Part shown: positions 32,786 to 42,154 of the stretch, one piece after another | Numbering within the stretch: the first letter of the stretch is position 1 | Layout: each line of letters starts with the position of its first letter | DNA from: Flavobacteriaceae bacterium PS02334 | GTDB lineage: Bacteria; Bacteroidota; Bacteroidia; Flavobacteriales; Flavobacteriaceae | Assembly (NCBI GenBank): GCA_029959295.1 | Contig: JASCOH010000004.1 | Span: forward strand, 124,001-188,000 | DNA: 64,000 nt | Reading direction: 5' to 3' | Notes under the pieces: model-generated | Databases searched by the model: none | The model's input: only the letters and a program-made list of their open reading frames with translations | What the model was told of the DNA's origin: nothing | Program-made: the position numbers and the translations under genes

Positions 32786-35029
32786 ATGAATGAACTTGAA
32801 AAAACGGCTACAGAAGCCTCGCACCATCTTTATCCCCTGATCAGTGATTTGGGATTAATTTTGATGACGGCTGCGGTAGCTATTCTAATTTTCAAAAAAA
32901 TAAAACAGCCATTAGTTCTTGGCTATCTAATTGCCGGATTTCTGGCAGGTCCGCATTTTACGCTTTTTCCATCAGTTAAAGATGTTCACAACGTAGAAGT
33001 TTGGGCAGAAATCGGCGTAATCATTTTACTTTTCAGCCTTGGTCTCGAATTCAGCTTCAAGAAACTGATGAAAGTCGGCGCTACTTCTTCTGTCACGGCT
33101 TTGGTGCAGATTGCTTCCATGGTATTTCTCGGTTATTTTGTCGGACAGCTCATGGGCTGGTCGACGATGGACAGCCTGTTTTTAGGTGTTATTTTGTCGA
33201 TTTCTTCCACAACAATTATCCTTCGAGCCTTCGACGAGCTCGGTGTTAAAGGACAAAAATTTGCCGGAATTGTCTTCGGAGCTTTAATCGTAGAAGATAT
33301 CGTAGCCATTTTAATGATGGTTTTGCTTTCTACAATTGCCGTAAGCCAGCAATTCTCCGGAATGGAATTGGTTTTCTCCGTATTAAAACTGCTCTTCTTC
33401 TTAATATTATGGTTCGTCGGAGGAATATTTTTCATCCCGACATTACTGAAAAAGGCCAAAAATCTTTTGAGCGACGAAACCTTATTGATTGTTTCTCTGG
33501 CTTTGTGTTTGATGATGGTAATTTTAGCAACAATGGCAGGATTCTCACCAGCTCTGGGCGCTTTCATCATGGGCTCGATCATTGCGGAAACCACAAAAGC
33601 AGAACGAATCGAACATTTGGTAAAACCAGTAAAAGATTTGTTCGGTGCGGTTTTCTTCGTTTCCGTCGGAATGCTTATCAATCCTGATACATTGGTCGAA
33701 TATGCCTGGCCGGTAATCATCATTACGTTGCTGACCGTTTTCGGAAAAACCATAAGTTCCACAATCGGGACATTGATTTCAGGACAGCCTTTAAAGCAAT
33801 CAGTTCAAACCGGAATGAGCTTGGCACAGATTGGCGAATTCTCTTTCATCATTGCCACTTTGGGGATGACGCTCGGCGTGACAAGCAATTTTTTATATCC
33901 TATTGTAGTGGCCGTTTCTGCGATTTCTACGTTTACGACGCCTTTCATGATCAAGATGTCTATTCCGGTTTATAACAAGCTGGAAAAAATCCTTCCTAAT
34001 AAATTTATCAAGGCGATTGAAAGCTACAGTTCGAGCTCGCAGACGATCAAGGCGACGAGCAATTGGATTTTGTTTTTAAGAGCCAGCATCATCCAAATTA
34101 TCATACATTCGGTTTTGATTATTGCCATAATTCTGCTTTCGTCAAGAGTTTTTCTTCCGATGGTAAATGGTTCGCAATGGGCAAATGTGGCGATTGCAAC
34201 AGCAACACTTTTGTGTATCGCTCCTTTTTTATATGCCCTTTCGCTTCGGAAAATAGCCGTAAAACCTTACGAAGAATTAAAAGCAGAAAACAAATTTCGC
34301 GGACCAATTCGTATCGTAAACCTGATTCGAATCTTATTCGCCGTTTTTTATATCGGATTGCTTTTGAACAGCTTCTTTTCAAATTTTATCGCCTTTGCGG
34401 CGCTCGTGGTTTTCATTGTGGCGTATATCGCATTTCCTAAAAAGCTTCAAAATTTTTATGATAGAATAGAAAACCGATTTATGCAGAACCTGAACGATCG
34501 TGAAAATGCTGAAGCCACGAAAAGCAAGCGCGAACTTTCGCCTTGGGATGCACACATGACGACTTTTGAAATCAATGCCGAATCAAATATTATTGGAAAA
34601 CCTTTGCATTTGCTAGCACTAAGAGAAAAAATAGGAATAAATATTGCAGCCATAAAACGTGGCAATTTTACCATAAATGTTCCGAATCGAAACGAGCAGA
34701 TTTATCCAAACGACGTTCTTTATATTATCGGGACAGACCGCCAGATTGACAAATTCAGGGTTTTCATGAAAAACAGCAAAGTCGCCATTCCTGAAAACGA
34801 TGCCGAAACGGTCCTGAAACAATTTGAACTGAAGAATGATGCTTTCATCGGAAAGACAATCAGGGAATCGCAGCTTCGGGAAAAGACAAACGGCCTGATC
34901 GTGGGAATTGAACGTGAAGGACAGCGCATGATGAACCCAGAATCGCACGTGGTTCTTCAAAAAAACGACATTCTTTGGATTGTCGGCGACAGAAAAAAAA
35001 TGAATTCAATTATTTTAAACGCTTCTTAA
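32786..35029 (+). CDS. CPA2-family cation/proton antiporter with two TrkA-C domains
   Basis: A 747-residue inner-membrane antiporter of the KefB/YbaL type. The N-terminal ~400 residues are the Na+/H+-exchanger fold of 12-13 helices, with GYLIAGFLAGPH, VIILLFSLGLEFSF, ISSTTIILRAFDELG, GALIVEDIVAILMM and GFSPALGAFIMGSIIAETT; the Glu-Asp of VEDIV is the ion-binding pair. A second group of helices spans about 425-565. Two TrkA-C domains follow (about 590-665 and 675-745), but no NAD-binding TrkA-N domain. A DedA gene follows 24 bp downstream, likely cotranscribed. Confidence 0.92.
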   Translation: MNELEKTATEASHHLYPLISDLGLILMTAAVAILIFKKIKQPLVLGYLIAGFLAGPHFTLFPSVKDVHNVEVWAEIGVIILLFSLGLEFSFKKLMKVGATSSVTALVQIASMVFLGYFVGQLMGWSTMDSLFLGVILSISSTTIILRAFDELGVKGQKFAGIVFGALIVEDIVAILMMVLLSTIAVSQQFSGMELVFSVLKLLFFLILWFVGGIFFIPTLLKKAKNLLSDETLLIVSLALCLMMVILATMAGFSPALGAFIMGSIIAETTKAERIEHLVKPVKDLFGAVFFVSVGMLINPDTLVEYAWPVIIITLLTVFGKTISSTIGTLISGQPLKQSVQTGMSLAQIGEFSFIIATLGMTLGVTSNFLYPIVVAVSAISTFTTPFMIKMSIPVYNKLEKILPNKFIKAIESYSSSSQTIKATSNWILFLRASIIQIIIHSVLIIAIILLSSRVFLPMVNGSQWANVAIATATLLCIAPFLYALSLRKIAVKPYEELKAENKFRGPIRIVNLIRILFAVFYIGLLLNSFFSNFIAFAALVVFIVAYIAFPKKLQNFYDRIENRFMQNLNDRENAEATKSKRELSPWDAHMTTFEINAESNIIGKPLHLLALREKIGINIAAIKRGNFTINVPNRNEQIYPNDVLYIIGTDRQIDKFRVFMKNSKVAIPENDAETVLKQFELKNDAFIGKTIRESQLREKTNGLIVGIEREGQRMMNPESHVVLQKNDILWIVGDRKKMNSIILNAS

Positions 35030-35053
35030 TATCACTTAATAACTAAATCTCAG

Positions 35054-35749
35054 ATGGAAACTTTTGATTGGAAACAGCTCATTAACCCCGAATTTTACAT
35101 AGCCATGGAAATTGGAGGCGTCAGCGTTGGACTGTATGTCGTGCTATTTATTGTTTTTGCGGAAACTGGCCTTTTCGCCGGATTCTTTCTTCCGGGTGAC
35201 AGCTTGCTGTTTTTGGCCGGAATTTATAGCCGTGAATTGATCGAGAATTTATTTCACGTGGAAAGCGATTTTGGCAATGTTGCGCTGCTCTCGACGATGG
35301 TGGCCGTTGCCGGAATTATCGGAAACATGGTTGGATATTGGTTTGGCTCAAAAAGCGGCTGGTACCTTTATAAAAAAGAAGACAGCTTTTGGTGGAAGAA
35401 AAAATATTTGGAACAATCTCGCGTGTTCTTCGAAAAATATGGCGGAAAAGCGATTATCATTGCCCGTTTCATGCCCATCTTGAGAACATTTGCGCCGATT
35501 ATTGCAGGAATCGTGAAGATGGATAAAAAACGTTTTATGTTTTATAATATTCTCAGTTCGTTTCTTTGGGCATTCGGCTTGATCATGGCTGGACATTATT
35601 TGTATGGCCTGTTCTTGACTAAATTTGACATTGACCTTAAGAAGCATATTGAAATTATCATCCTGATTATTGTTGCAATCACGACAATTCCGTTGGTCCT
35701 GAAATTCTTGAAAGGAAATAAGGAAGAAGCTCCGAAGGAAGAACAATAA
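35054..35749 (+). CDS. DedA family inner-membrane protein
   Basis: A 231-residue membrane protein of the DedA (SNARE-associated/VTT) family. The signatures are ETGLFAGFFLPGDSLLFLAG (residues about 36-55), then a central amphipathic segment, and ARFMPILRTFAPIIAG near 137, where Arg and Pro are conserved. Members act in membrane lipid transport and support proton-motive-force maintenance; some are undecaprenyl phosphate flippases. The 24-bp gap to the CPA2 antiporter gene suggests one operon for membrane ion balance, which is inference. A Glu/Lys-rich tail ends the protein. Confidence 0.92.
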   Translation: METFDWKQLINPEFYIAMEIGGVSVGLYVVLFIVFAETGLFAGFFLPGDSLLFLAGIYSRELIENLFHVESDFGNVALLSTMVAVAGIIGNMVGYWFGSKSGWYLYKKEDSFWWKKKYLEQSRVFFEKYGGKAIIIARFMPILRTFAPIIAGIVKMDKKRFMFYNILSSFLWAFGLIMAGHYLYGLFLTKFDIDLKKHIEIIILIIVAITTIPLVLKFLKGNKEEAPKEEQ

Positions 35750-35776
35750 TTTTAGGCAGAAAGCTTCGCCATGAAG

Positions 35777-35950
35777 TTTAAAGCTTTATTTATGCCTCTA
35801 AATTAATTTCTTAGGGAATTTAAAGGAGTAATCATGAATGGTATTGATTTGATCTTGGCATTTAAAGGTTTTATCTTTTAGCTTAAAGCTTTGTTCATGC
35901 ACTTTAAAGGCTCTATCACGAGGTTTAAGGCTTCAATCACGGCACTTTTA
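35777..35950. repeat. degenerate ~21-bp tandem repeats, TTTAAAGGCTTTATCATG type
   Basis: About eight head-to-tail units of 20-23 bp begin with TTTAAAG or TTAAAG: TTTAAAGCTTTATTTATGCC, TTTAAAGGAGTAATCATG, TTTAAAGGTTTTATCTTTT, TTAAAGCTTTGTTCATGCAC, TTTAAAGGCTCTATCACGAG, TTTAAGGCTTCAATCACGGC. Stops in all frames make coding unlikely. Confidence 0.7.
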
Positions 35951-36024
35951 TTACTTTATTGATTTTGCTGATTTGTTTTAAAAAGGATTCTTTTAAGGCA
36001 AATTCTGTTGTTAGATAATTAAAA

Positions 36025-36058
36025 CAAAAAAGCCTCTCGAAATCGAGAGGCTTTTTTT
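36025..36058. terminator. bidirectional terminator between dedA and TonB receptor
   Basis: AGCCTCTCGA, AA, TCGAGAGGCT is a perfect 10-bp stem flanked by an A-run and a T-run. Confidence 0.9.
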
Positions 36059-36090
36059 ATAACTAAAACAAATTCAATATAATCTAAAAT

Positions 36091-38868
36091 TTAGAAGTCA
36101 TAACGAACTGTGAAGTTCCATGTTCTTCCAAAACCGAAGTATACTTGGTTCGCGTCTGCTAAGCCATCATAAACTCTTCCTGCAGATTTGTAAGTTGAAA
36201 GATCTGTAGTACTTGATGGATTGATTCTATCATCTGCAAAGATGTTGCTTCTTGATTCAGAAATATACACTTCGTTTAAAACGTTGTTGATGTTCAATCT
36301 GAAGTTTAATGACTGCGATTTAGCTTCTCCAAGAGGCAAATTATAGCTTACACCAGCATCCATAAGACCATAAGCTGGAAGTTCTAATGAACCTTTGTTA
36401 TCTGGAGTTGAGAAAGTTTCTGGAGAAATAAATGCATACAGTTTGTCATTATAACGGTATCCTGCATCAATATTAAATCCTTTAAAAACTCTATAATCTG
36501 CTGTGATTGAAGCTGTAGTTTGCGCAGCATCACCAACTTTAACTTTATCTAAATATAAAGTGCTTGTGCTAAGCAATACATTTGAAACATTATATCTGTT
36601 GCTTGTACTGTTTCCGTCATATTTCCAATTTCCCATTGAAAACATTCCTGTCAATTTAAGATCTTCTGTAATTTTTCCAGTCATTTCAAGCTCAACACCT
36701 GAATGGATTTCAGAAAGGCCAGAATAGTCAAAATAACCTCCCGGATTTAATGCAGCATCTCTATCGTTAGTTCTTAAATATCTATCTTTCCAAGTAGTTC
36801 TGTAAAGATTCACATTTGCAGTGAAATAAGCAGAACGGAAACCATAACCAGCTTCAAAACCTGTAATCTTCTCGTTTGTCAAATTTGGATTTACTAAAGA
36901 AGTATTGTTTGGATAAACTGAATTGAAGAAAGGCTGTTTTGAATAGTATCCAGCATTTACAAATACATTATGATGTTCGTTGATATTATAATTAGCGCCA
37001 CCTTTTGCATTTCCTCCTAAGATATTCTCATATTTTGTTTCTGAAAGCGGGTCAGTAGAAAGATATTTAAAATGATCGATTCTTTTGAAGCCTTGGTTTG
37101 AAACTGCTCCTTGAACGAAAGCCGTTAATTTTTCATTGCTATATTCTAACTGCGTAAAACCACCAATCCAATTTACTTTACCGTCATTTGCATATCCTAA
37201 TCTTTGTTGGTAAGACGTACTAACAAAAGGATTTCCGCTTGGCTGTGCAGCATATTGATAAGTCAAAACTCTTCCTGGATTATTAACATCTGAATTATCT
37301 GCATATCCGTCAGCGCCTAAAAGGTCATTTACGTTTTGGTAGTGAATTCCTTTGTAAGTTCTAAGGTCGGTACCGATATCAAATGTGAAGTGTTCACCGA
37401 ATTTTTTATTCAAGCTAATTACACCACCATACCAGTCATGAGAATTCACAGAGGCGATTTTAGAAATACCAGCTGATGTACCTGATGAGCTAGAAGAATT
37501 TAAAAACAATCCGTTAGTTCTAGTTCTTGTCACTGATGTATTGGCAGTATTGTTAAGAGTAATTGTTTGGCCAGAATTGTAAGCCTGAATTTTCTCAACA
37601 TCAATCCATCCACCTGGAGTTCTTAAATTATCATTAGCATATACATTGCTTCCGTTAATTCCTCCAACTGCAGAAGAACCTCCTCCACGACCCCATGAAG
37701 CATATAAAACTGTAGAAAGTTTTGTAGTTTCATTGATGTTATAATCCCAGTTTAAAGAGGCAACTGGCTTGTGATAATAGTTGGTCTTGAAGCTGTATTC
37801 TTCTCCATTTAAATATCCAAAATCTCTATTGTATTTTTTGTTTGGATCGTCTGTTTTATTTCCAGCATCAAGATATTGTCTGATTGTTGGTGATGTTGAT
37901 CTTTGGTTGTGTTCTTGAGGCGCGCCAGTAAAAGTAAACTGGATGTTGTTTTTTGGGTTGATTTCATAACCTAAAGCGATGAAATAGTTGTGTCCTTCAA
38001 ATTTTGTTCCGTCAACATATCCGTCTCCAGTAGTTCTGCTTAATAAAACAGAAGCTGAAAGTCCGTTTTTCATTTTTCCAGTAGAATAAGTCGCCAAAAA
38101 TTTCAAGTATTGGTCGTTACCTACGCTGTTTGAAAGTGTTCCGCCTTCTTTTTTATCAGAGGCTCTTGTCACGATATTTACTGTTCCTCCCACAGAAGCA
38201 ATTGCCAATTTTGAAGAACCAAGTCCTCTTTGTACTTGCATTGCTGTTGTAACGTCAGAAATTCCTGCCCAGTTGCTCCAATAAACAGAACCGCCTTCCA
38301 TGTCATTTACAGGAGCTCCGTTCACCATCACGGCAATATTTTTTTGATCGAAACCACGAATGTTCATTCTTGAATCTCCAAAACCACCTGAACCTTTAGT
38401 TACATAAACCGATGGCGTGTTGTTCAAAATCTCAGGAAATTCTTGGTTTCCTAATTTCTTTTGAATGTCTGCTGATTTTACAACTGAAACCGCTACTGGC
38501 GTTTTTCTGTCTTTTGCTAAATCTAGAATACCGCTACCAATAACAACTACTTCCTCCAATTGGCCTGCGTCAGCATTTAAAACAATTGTTCCTAAGTTTA
38601 TATTTCCGTTGAAAGAAACTGTTCTTGAAACATATCCTACGAAAGTAATAACTACTTCCCCAGAAGTTTTTGAAGTTGTCAAGCTAAAATTTCCGTCCAT
38701 ATCGGCCGAAGCGCCATCTGTTGTCCCTTTTACAGTTATGTTTGCAGCAGGAAGCGAACCTTGCATTTCTCCATCTACAACTTTACCTGTAATTTTCGTC
38801 TGTGAAAATGCCGTTGAGACTATCATTAAAAATAATCCTGAAAATAGCCAGTTTTTCATTGTTCTCAT
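36091..38868 (-). CDS. TonB-dependent receptor with CarboxypepD_reg-like domain
   Basis: A 925-residue outer-membrane active transporter. After a signal peptide (MKNWLFSGLFLMIVSTAFSQ) come a CarboxypepD_reg-like beta domain (about 25-105, ITGKVVDGEMQGSLPAANITVKG), the plug domain (about 120-235, VVIGSGILDLAKDRKTPVAVS, MNIRGFDQKNIAVMVNG) and a 22-strand barrel ending GFGRTWNFTVRYDF. No SusD partner gene is adjacent, so this is probably a siderophore, vitamin or metal receptor; the substrate is unknown. The ATG at 38868 precedes a second ATG at 38859 that better begins the signal peptide. It stands alone with its own terminator. Confidence 0.93.
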   Translation of the reverse strand: MRTMKNWLFSGLFLMIVSTAFSQTKITGKVVDGEMQGSLPAANITVKGTTDGASADMDGNFSLTTSKTSGEVVITFVGYVSRTVSFNGNINLGTIVLNADAGQLEEVVVIGSGILDLAKDRKTPVAVSVVKSADIQKKLGNQEFPEILNNTPSVYVTKGSGGFGDSRMNIRGFDQKNIAVMVNGAPVNDMEGGSVYWSNWAGISDVTTAMQVQRGLGSSKLAIASVGGTVNIVTRASDKKEGGTLSNSVGNDQYLKFLATYSTGKMKNGLSASVLLSRTTGDGYVDGTKFEGHNYFIALGYEINPKNNIQFTFTGAPQEHNQRSTSPTIRQYLDAGNKTDDPNKKYNRDFGYLNGEEYSFKTNYYHKPVASLNWDYNINETTKLSTVLYASWGRGGGSSAVGGINGSNVYANDNLRTPGGWIDVEKIQAYNSGQTITLNNTANTSVTRTRTNGLFLNSSSSSGTSAGISKIASVNSHDWYGGVISLNKKFGEHFTFDIGTDLRTYKGIHYQNVNDLLGADGYADNSDVNNPGRVLTYQYAAQPSGNPFVSTSYQQRLGYANDGKVNWIGGFTQLEYSNEKLTAFVQGAVSNQGFKRIDHFKYLSTDPLSETKYENILGGNAKGGANYNINEHHNVFVNAGYYSKQPFFNSVYPNNTSLVNPNLTNEKITGFEAGYGFRSAYFTANVNLYRTTWKDRYLRTNDRDAALNPGGYFDYSGLSEIHSGVELEMTGKITEDLKLTGMFSMGNWKYDGNSTSNRYNVSNVLLSTSTLYLDKVKVGDAAQTTASITADYRVFKGFNIDAGYRYNDKLYAFISPETFSTPDNKGSLELPAYGLMDAGVSYNLPLGEAKSQSLNFRLNINNVLNEVYISESRSNIFADDRINPSSTTDLSTYKSAGRVYDGLADANQVYFGFGRTWNFTVRYDF

Positions 38869-39195
38869 TTAGAAGTGTGTTTAGTAATTTTACGCAAAAT
38901 TGGAACTTCTTATTCTTTCTAATGTTAAGCGAAGGTTAACAAAATCAAGCAGTTAACTACTTAAACAAGACACAACAATTCCTTTACACAAACTGTTAAA
39001 ATGATATTCTAATATTCACATAACGTGAATGTTTTTTAAAATAAACATAAATTACTACTTAATACTTCCTTTAAAAAAAATCAAAATTTGCAAATTCATT
39101 GTAGTAAAATTCAAACACGCAAGATTATTTCATACGAAAAATCCCAACTTTCAAAAGCGAAGGTTGGGATTTTTAAAAGTTTTTTGTTCTAAATG
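38869..39195. other. intergenic region between TonB receptor and pgi
   Basis: No gene is supported. It contains the pgi terminator (39137-39175) and upstream sequence of the receptor. CAAAATTG at 38895-38902 is a one-mismatch -7 box on the minus strand. I saw no cobalamin-riboswitch-like conserved box. Confidence 0.5.
39137..39175 (-). terminator. terminator of pgi
   Basis: AAAATCCCAAC and GTTGGGATTTT form an 11-bp stem with T-run on the minus strand, 21 bp after the pgi stop. Its stem resembles that of the accC terminator (ATCCCAA/TTGGGAT). Confidence 0.85.
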
Positions 39196-40839
39196 TTATT
39201 TGCTTTTCAAGAAATGATTCAGCAATAAATTGGTAGAGCTATCGTGTGATTTTACATTTCCAGAATTGATCTCTTCAAGGATAGAATTGGCCAATTGTTT
39301 TCCTAATTCAACGCCCCATTGGTCATAACTGAAGATATTCCAGATTACGCCTTGAACAAAGATTTTATGCTCATATAAAGAAATCAACGAACCTAAAGTT
39401 TCAGGCGTTAGTTTTTGAATCAATAAAGTATTCGTCGGTTTGTTTCCTTGGAAAATCTTAAACGGCGTCAAGAAATCAGCTTGTCCTGAAGAAAGATTTG
39501 TCTTCGTAAACTCCGCTCTTACTTGGTCTTCAGTTTTTCCGTTTAATAAAGCTTCTGTCTGTGCAAAGAAGTTTGACATCAGTTTATCGTGGTGGTCGTT
39601 GTCGCCGTATAAAGGTTTCACGAATCCAATAAAATCCGTAGGAATCAATTTTGTTCCTTGATGAATCAATTGGAAGAAAGCGTGCTGTGAATTGGTTCCT
39701 GGTTCGCCCCAAATGATTGTTCCTGTTTGGTAATTCACTGGATTTCCGTCTCTTCCAACACTTTTCCCATTGCTTTCCATGATTCCTTGCTGTAAATAAG
39801 GAGCCAGTTTTTGCAAATATTGCGTGTAAGGAATCAAGGCTTCGCTTTCAGCACCAAAGAAATTGTTGTACCAAATGCTTAATAAAGCTAAAATTACCGG
39901 AATGTTTTTATCAAATTTTTCTGTTTTGAAATGCTCATCCATTTTATTGGCACCTTTCAATAATTTATCAAAATTATCAAAACCAACAGCCAAACTGATT
40001 GACAAACCAACAGCGCTCCAAAGCGAGAATCTTCCGCCAACCCAGTCCCACATTGGAAAAACATTGTCAGGATTGATTCCGAATTCTGTTACTTTTTGAA
40101 GATTTGTAGAAACTGCCACGAAGTGTTTTGCAACGTCTTCTTGTTTCGCCGACTTTAAGAACCATTTTCTAACGGTTTCAGAATTTGAAAGCGTTTCCTG
40201 TGTTGTGAATGTTTTTGAAACGATTACGAAAAGCGTCGTTTCTGGATCTAAATTTTTTATTTTTTCTTGAACGTGGTCACCGTCAACATTTGAAATAAAG
40301 TGAACATTCAATTGATTTTTATAGAATTGCAACGCTTCAACCGCCATCGCCGGACCTAAATCTGATCCGCCAATTCCGATGTTTACTACGTCTGTGAATG
40401 CTTTTCCTGTAAAACCTTTTCTTGTTCCTGAAATAATTTCTTCAGAAAAAGCTTTGATCTTTTGCTTTACTTCGTATACTTCTGGAATCACATTTTCACC
40501 GTCAACTTTAATCACAGCACTTTCTGGAGCGCGCAAAGCCGTGTGCAAAACTGCACGATTTTCAGTTTCGTTGATGATGTCACCTTCGAAATAATTTGCA
40601 ATAGCTTCTTTCAGACCCACTTCTTCCGCGAGCGATAAAAGCAAATCAATAGTTTCTTGCGTGATGATATTTTTAGAATAATCTACAAGGAAGTCATTCC
40701 ATTGCAAATTGAATTTTTCAGCTCTTGAATCGTCGGCTGCGAACATTTCTTTCATTGAAACATATTGCATTTTATCAAAATGTTCACGCAATTTGTGCCA
40801 AGCGACTGTTCCTGACGGATTTGTTTTTCCTAAAGCCAT
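39196..40839 (-). CDS. pgi: glucose-6-phosphate isomerase
   Basis: Pgi interconverts glucose-6-phosphate and fructose-6-phosphate in glycolysis and gluconeogenesis. At 547 residues it is full length. Signatures are [19 protein letters not shown] (near 150), the PGI pattern [19 protein letters not shown] (near 375) and [15 protein letters not shown] (near 505), which contains the catalytic Lys region. It has a TAATTTTG -7 box at 40884-40877, within the gap after the M23 gene, and its own terminator, so it is probably a separate unit. Confidence 0.97.
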   Translation of the reverse strand: MALGKTNPSGTVAWHKLREHFDKMQYVSMKEMFAADDSRAEKFNLQWNDFLVDYSKNIITQETIDLLLSLAEEVGLKEAIANYFEGDIINETENRAVLHTALRAPESAVIKVDGENVIPEVYEVKQKIKAFSEEIISGTRKGFTGKAFTDVVNIGIGGSDLGPAMAVEALQFYKNQLNVHFISNVDGDHVQEKIKNLDPETTLFVIVSKTFTTQETLSNSETVRKWFLKSAKQEDVAKHFVAVSTNLQKVTEFGINPDNVFPMWDWVGGRFSLWSAVGLSISLAVGFDNFDKLLKGANKMDEHFKTEKFDKNIPVILALLSIWYNNFFGAESEALIPYTQYLQKLAPYLQQGIMESNGKSVGRDGNPVNYQTGTIIWGEPGTNSQHAFFQLIHQGTKLIPTDFIGFVKPLYGDNDHHDKLMSNFFAQTEALLNGKTEDQVRAEFTKTNLSSGQADFLTPFKIFQGNKPTNTLLIQKLTPETLGSLISLYEHKIFVQGVIWNIFSYDQWGVELGKQLANSILEEINSGNVKSHDSSTNLLLNHFLKSK

Positions 40840-40889
40840 TATAGTGTTATTAAATTATTTTGAGTTTTGAAGGTCTCAAAATTAAGGAT

Positions 40890-42134
40890 TTATTTTTTAA
40901 ACTTGATTAAGGCAATGCTATCCAATTCTTTTTTTAATGGAGTCATTTCTGAAATAAATCGTGCCTTATATTTTGCATCCATCGGGATGGAATTTGGCAG
41001 TTTTTGCTTTAAAGCATCGACTTGCACGCCGTTTTTCCAAAAGCGATAACAAACGTGCGGACCAGTTGCCAAGCCCGTGCTTCCTACTTTTCCAATGACA
41101 TCACCTTGAGAAACTCTCTGTCCTTGGCGTACCAAAATTTTAGACATGTGAAGGTATTGCGTAGCGTAAGTTCGGTCGTGTTTTACTTTTACAAAGTTTC
41201 CGTTTCCTGCGGTATAGCCTGTTTTTTCAACGGTTCCAGAAGCTGTTGTGATAATCGGAGTTCCGTGTGGTGCGGCATAATCGGTTCCGTTGTGTGCTTT
41301 GAAAGTCTGTTGAACAGGATGAAATCTTCGAGTTGAAAACTTGGAAGAAATTCTGAATCCGAATTTCAAAGGCGCTTTCAAGAACATTGTTTTCAGCACT
41401 TTTCCTTCTTCGTCATAATAATTGACTTTTCTGGAAGTGGTATCTTGCTTAAACGGAAATGCGTAGATTTTTTTTCCTTTATATTCAAAAAAGGAAGCGT
41501 CAAGGCTTTCTATTCCTGCATAAATGGTATCGCTGATGTATTTTTCATTGAAAGTAACCGCAAATTTATCTCCTTTTTGAATCTTGAAGAAATCGACAGA
41601 ATACGCATAAATATCAGCTAGATTTTGGGCTAAAGAAGCGTCAACTCCAGCTTTGTTTAATGTTTCTGAAAGAGAGCCTTCAATTTCTGTAGCAATTGTT
41701 CTCCTCTTAATTGTGATTGGTTTTTTATTGTGATAAGCCACAATCGAATCCCTTAAATCAATAACATTATAGTGAATATTGTCAGGCTGGTAAATAAAAA
41801 CCTGGACGGTATTCGGCGCTTTTTTAGATTTTAAGATCGTATAAGGTTTCCCGGCGCGGATGTCTCTGAAATTAAAAGAATCTTTAGCTTTCTCCGTAAT
41901 TTCATGGACTTTATATTTTCCTAAATCGTGTTTATCCATCAAAGTTCCGAATGTATCGCCACTTTGAACAGTGTCGTTTACAACCAAAAAGTCATTTAAG
42001 GTAAACCCAAATTCAACAACAATCGGCTCTTTTACAGGAACTTCTTTTTTATTTTCTATTGCCTCTTTTTCCTCGTTTTCTTTGCAGGAAATGGCCGTTA
42101 TCAGTAATAATATGGTTAAAACAGCGTATTTCAA
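40890..42134 (-). CDS. M23 family metallopeptidase lipoprotein
   Basis: A ~414-residue peptidoglycan endopeptidase. With a TTG start at 42134 it begins (M)KYAVLTILLLITAISC, a clean lipoprotein signal. A longer ATG start at 42203 would overlap the tdo gene by 49 bp and put a charged tail before the signal. An OapA/LysM-like domain (about 40-120) leads to the LytM domain (about 275-370): HNGTDYAAPHGTPI holds the metal ligands His and Asp, YLHMSK follows, and the last motif reads GPHVCYRF where HxH is usual, so the third ligand is a Cys. The gene follows tdo by 20 bp, probably in one operon with DUF3108 and tdo. Confidence 0.88.
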   Translation of the reverse strand: MKYAVLTILLLITAISCKENEEKEAIENKKEVPVKEPIVVEFGFTLNDFLVVNDTVQSGDTFGTLMDKHDLGKYKVHEITEKAKDSFNFRDIRAGKPYTILKSKKAPNTVQVFIYQPDNIHYNVIDLRDSIVAYHNKKPITIKRRTIATEIEGSLSETLNKAGVDASLAQNLADIYAYSVDFFKIQKGDKFAVTFNEKYISDTIYAGIESLDASFFEYKGKKIYAFPFKQDTTSRKVNYYDEEGKVLKTMFLKAPLKFGFRISSKFSTRRFHPVQQTFKAHNGTDYAAPHGTPIITTASGTVEKTGYTAGNGNFVKVKHDRTYATQYLHMSKILVRQGQRVSQGDVIGKVGSTGLATGPHVCYRFWKNGVQVDALKQKLPNSIPMDAKYKARFISEMTPLKKELDSIALIKFKK

Positions 42135-42154
42135 ATCGTATTCTTTAATGCTAA

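Larger units (their letters stand above)
35750..36090. other. intergenic gap filled by degenerate repeats and a terminator
   Basis: No gene is visible. Bases 35777-35950 hold degenerate ~21-bp tandem repeats and 36025-36058 the shared terminator of the convergent dedA and TonB-receptor genes. Confidence 0.6.

Noticed and set aside
38869-39136. Cobalamin riboswitch before the TonB receptor
   Set aside because: No conserved B12-box-like sequence or long structured leader was seen; the region is plain AT-rich sequence.
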